Assembly: GCA_000720375.1 (NCBI GenBank)
Contig: JOAA01000031.1
Location: 1 to 64,000, forward strand
Direction of reading: 5' to 3'
Source: Rhodococcus rhodnii
GTDB lineage: Bacteria > Actinomycetota > Actinomycetes > Mycobacteriales > Pseudonocardiaceae
DNA: 64,000 nt
A model generated the notes under the pieces. It was not told where the DNA came from. It searched no databases and worked only from the letters and a program-made list of their open reading frames with translations. A program made the translations under genes and the position numbers. Position 1 is the stretch's first letter, and each line of letters starts with the position of its first letter. Shown here piece by piece: positions 62,355-64,000 of the stretch.

Positions 62355-63965
62355 ATGCCCTCAACACCGACGACAAAGTCTCAGGTTCAGGCGTATCGCT
62401 TCGTGCTGCGAAGGATGCAGTCCGCGCTGGTCCGTAAGGACGCAGTGATGCTGCACGACCCGATGCGCACGCACTCGCGTGCGACCGCCGTCGGGTTCAT
62501 CCTCGGCGCGATCGGTGTGCTCGGGTTCGTGATCGTTGGCCTGCTGGCGCCCAAGCCGGCCCTGCCGGACAGCGGGATCATCATCGCCGAGCCGTCCGGC
62601 ACGGTGTACGTGGTCTCGGGCAATCCGAAGACGCTGACCCCGACGTTCAACCTGGCGTCCGCGCGGCTGCTGATGCTGGCCCAGCAGAACCAGGGCCAGA
62701 ACAACGGCGGCGCCGCGACCGATTCGGACACCCCGGCCACCCCGCCGGAGAACCCGAGGGTGATCGCGGACAAGGACCTCAAGGACATCCCGAAGCGCCA
62801 GCTGACCGGGATCATGAACGGCCCGCAGCTGCTGCCCGCCGACGACCAGCGGATCACCGACAACTGGGCGGTGTGCGACCGGATCGTGATCGACCAGTCG
62901 CTGCCGGAGGCCCAGCAGGCGAAGGGCATCGAGACCACGGTGCTCGCCGGGGTCAGCGACCTGAACAGGGAACTGCAGCCAGGCGAGTCGCTGCTGGTGC
63001 AGGCGGAGAACAAGAAGACCTACCTGGTCTACCGCACGCCGAGCAACGTCAACGAGCGCAACTCCAACGCGGTGCGCGCCGAAGTGGACATGACCAAGCG
63101 GCAGGACGGTACGAAGTCGGCCGAGGCGCAGGCGCTCAATCTGGACGAGAGCGACATCCGCCGGATCAGCACCGGCATGCTGAACGCCATTCCGGAGGTG
63201 AAGGCGCTCAGCGCGCCGACCATCTCCGGCAGTGGCACGTCCGATCTCGGTGTCCCGGTCGGCGCGGTGTTCGTGGTGCAGAACGCCAACAACCGTGACT
63301 ACTACGTCCAGTACAGCGACGGCATCGAGCGGATCAAGTCGACCACGGCCGACCTGATCAGGTACGAGAAGTCGGCGGGCGGCGCGAGCATCCCGGAGGT
63401 CTCACCGGACCGGATCGGTTCGCAGACCATCCAGAACCGGATCGACGACAACCTCTCGCCGGAGACCCCGCCGGACGTGCTCAAGGCGCAGGCCGCGGGC
63501 AACTCGGTGGCGTGTCTCGGCTGGAGCCTGCAGGGCACCGGCGACGCGCGCGACGGCCACACGTCGCTGCACATCAGCGGTGAGCTGCCCACCCCGAAGG
63601 ACTCGTCGGGTGCCCGGATGGCGCCGCTGAAGATCTCCACCCCGAACGCGGACGGCCAGAAGCTCGACGGCTTCTTCATGCCGCCGGGCCGGGCAGCGGT
63701 GGCCAGGGGCTCGTCGTCCAAGGCGGACTTCGACCGCGGCCCGATCTACCTGATCTCCGACCGTGGCGTGAAGTACGGCATCCCGGACACCAGGACAGCG
63801 GGCGCGCTCGGCCTCGACAAGCAAAGCCCGGCGCCGGACGCGATCGTGCGGCTGTTGCCGGACGGGGCTTCGTTGAACGCGAAGGACGTCAACCGCAGCT
63901 ACGACACGGTGCCGTTGGATCCGAGCGCGGGCCGGGTGGAAGCGCCGGCCGCGCCGGCGAACTAG
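62355..63965 (+). CDS. eccB: Type VII secretion protein EccB
   Basis: 536 aa. The N-terminus (TKSQVQAYRFVLRRMQSALV, RKDAVMLHDPMRTHSRA) is the EccB signature, followed by one membrane helix (~45-65) and the extracytoplasmic repeat domain (SGTVYVVSGN, YLVYRTPSNVN, VQYSDGIERI). EccB forms the outer part of the ESX channel. ATG 62355. The C-terminus ends 35 bp before the window edge. Confidence 0.95.
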   Translation: MPSTPTTKSQVQAYRFVLRRMQSALVRKDAVMLHDPMRTHSRATAVGFILGAIGVLGFVIVGLLAPKPALPDSGIIIAEPSGTVYVVSGNPKTLTPTFNLASARLLMLAQQNQGQNNGGAATDSDTPATPPENPRVIADKDLKDIPKRQLTGIMNGPQLLPADDQRITDNWAVCDRIVIDQSLPEAQQAKGIETTVLAGVSDLNRELQPGESLLVQAENKKTYLVYRTPSNVNERNSNAVRAEVDMTKRQDGTKSAEAQALNLDESDIRRISTGMLNAIPEVKALSAPTISGSGTSDLGVPVGAVFVVQNANNRDYYVQYSDGIERIKSTTADLIRYEKSAGGASIPEVSPDRIGSQTIQNRIDDNLSPETPPDVLKAQAAGNSVACLGWSLQGTGDARDGHTSLHISGELPTPKDSSGARMAPLKISTPNADGQKLDGFFMPPGRAAVARGSSSKADFDRGPIYLISDRGVKYGIPDTRTAGALGLDKQSPAPDAIVRLLPDGASLNAKDVNRSYDTVPLDPSAGRVEAPAAPAN

Positions 63966-64000
63966 CCCTTCTTGGTACCCCTGAACGTGCCTGTCACGGT

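Overview
The window is high-GC actinobacterial chromosome. It carries the rif (rpoB-rpoC), str (rpsL-rpsG-fusA-tuf), S10-spc and secY-rpoA ribosomal operons in the usual actinomycete order. GTG and TTG starts, ATGA/GTGA overlaps, a type VII (ESX) secretion locus, DUF1707 and NarL/DesK-type regulators, and the RpoB and L17 sequences suggest the order Pseudonocardiales (Kibdelosporangium or Amycolatopsis-like). The genus is my inference.

Layout. 0-1 kb: truncated ISAs1-family transposase and a non-coding, repeat-rich stretch. 1-2.5 kb: two hypothetical genes. 2.6-10.1 kb: rpoB and rpoC with a strong terminator. 10.1-30.4 kb: about 20 kb of accessory DNA between rpoC and rpsL. It holds a NYN-domain gene flanked by a decayed second copy of the rpoC 3' end, two toxin-antitoxin-like pairs, a regulator/DinB pair, a secreted protein, an SRPBCC protein, an ABC exporter divergent from a two-component system, and a minus-strand operon for a giant ESX-type toxin. 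30.8-45.2 kb: rpsL to rplO. 45.3-48 kb: three tandem related membrane-protein genes and idi. 48.1-56.6 kb: secY-adk-map, a DUF1707 gene, then infA to truA. 56.6-58.1 and 58.3-59.9 kb: two paralogous subtilisin-like proteases. 60-64 kb: an ESX locus (unknown gene, eccE, divergent eccB).

Main biological point. The operon 30426->18949 (minus) encodes a YbaB-like protein, a WXG100 protein, a 2255-residue polymorphic toxin, two tandem paralogous small proteins, an unrecognised 596-residue protein and an ADP-ribosylglycohydrolase-fold protein. I read the toxin as: WXG100/CpnT-like N-terminus; about 800 residues of Pro/Gly/Ser/Thr linker; clan-CD (caspase/CPD-like) domain 1; an R-S-E ADP-ribosyltransferase; a Pro/Gln linker; clan-CD-like domain 2; and a C-terminal RelA/SpoT-fold synthetase with the hallmark Asp, Tyr and Glu. 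It looks like a two-warhead effector in which each warhead follows its own protease-like domain. The downstream genes are plausible immunity factors. The core ESX genes eccB and eccE at the right edge are a possible secretion route.

Other structure: a dispersed family of ~20-nt repeats (GTGYYGNAAWGGTGGACACG-like) in three intergenic clusters; a 17-nt hairpin motif identical in the rpsL and rpsJ leaders; a three-hairpin secY leader; a candidate small RNA or attenuator between rpoC and the NYN gene; and truA, which seems to start at a CTG overlapping the rplQ stop codon.
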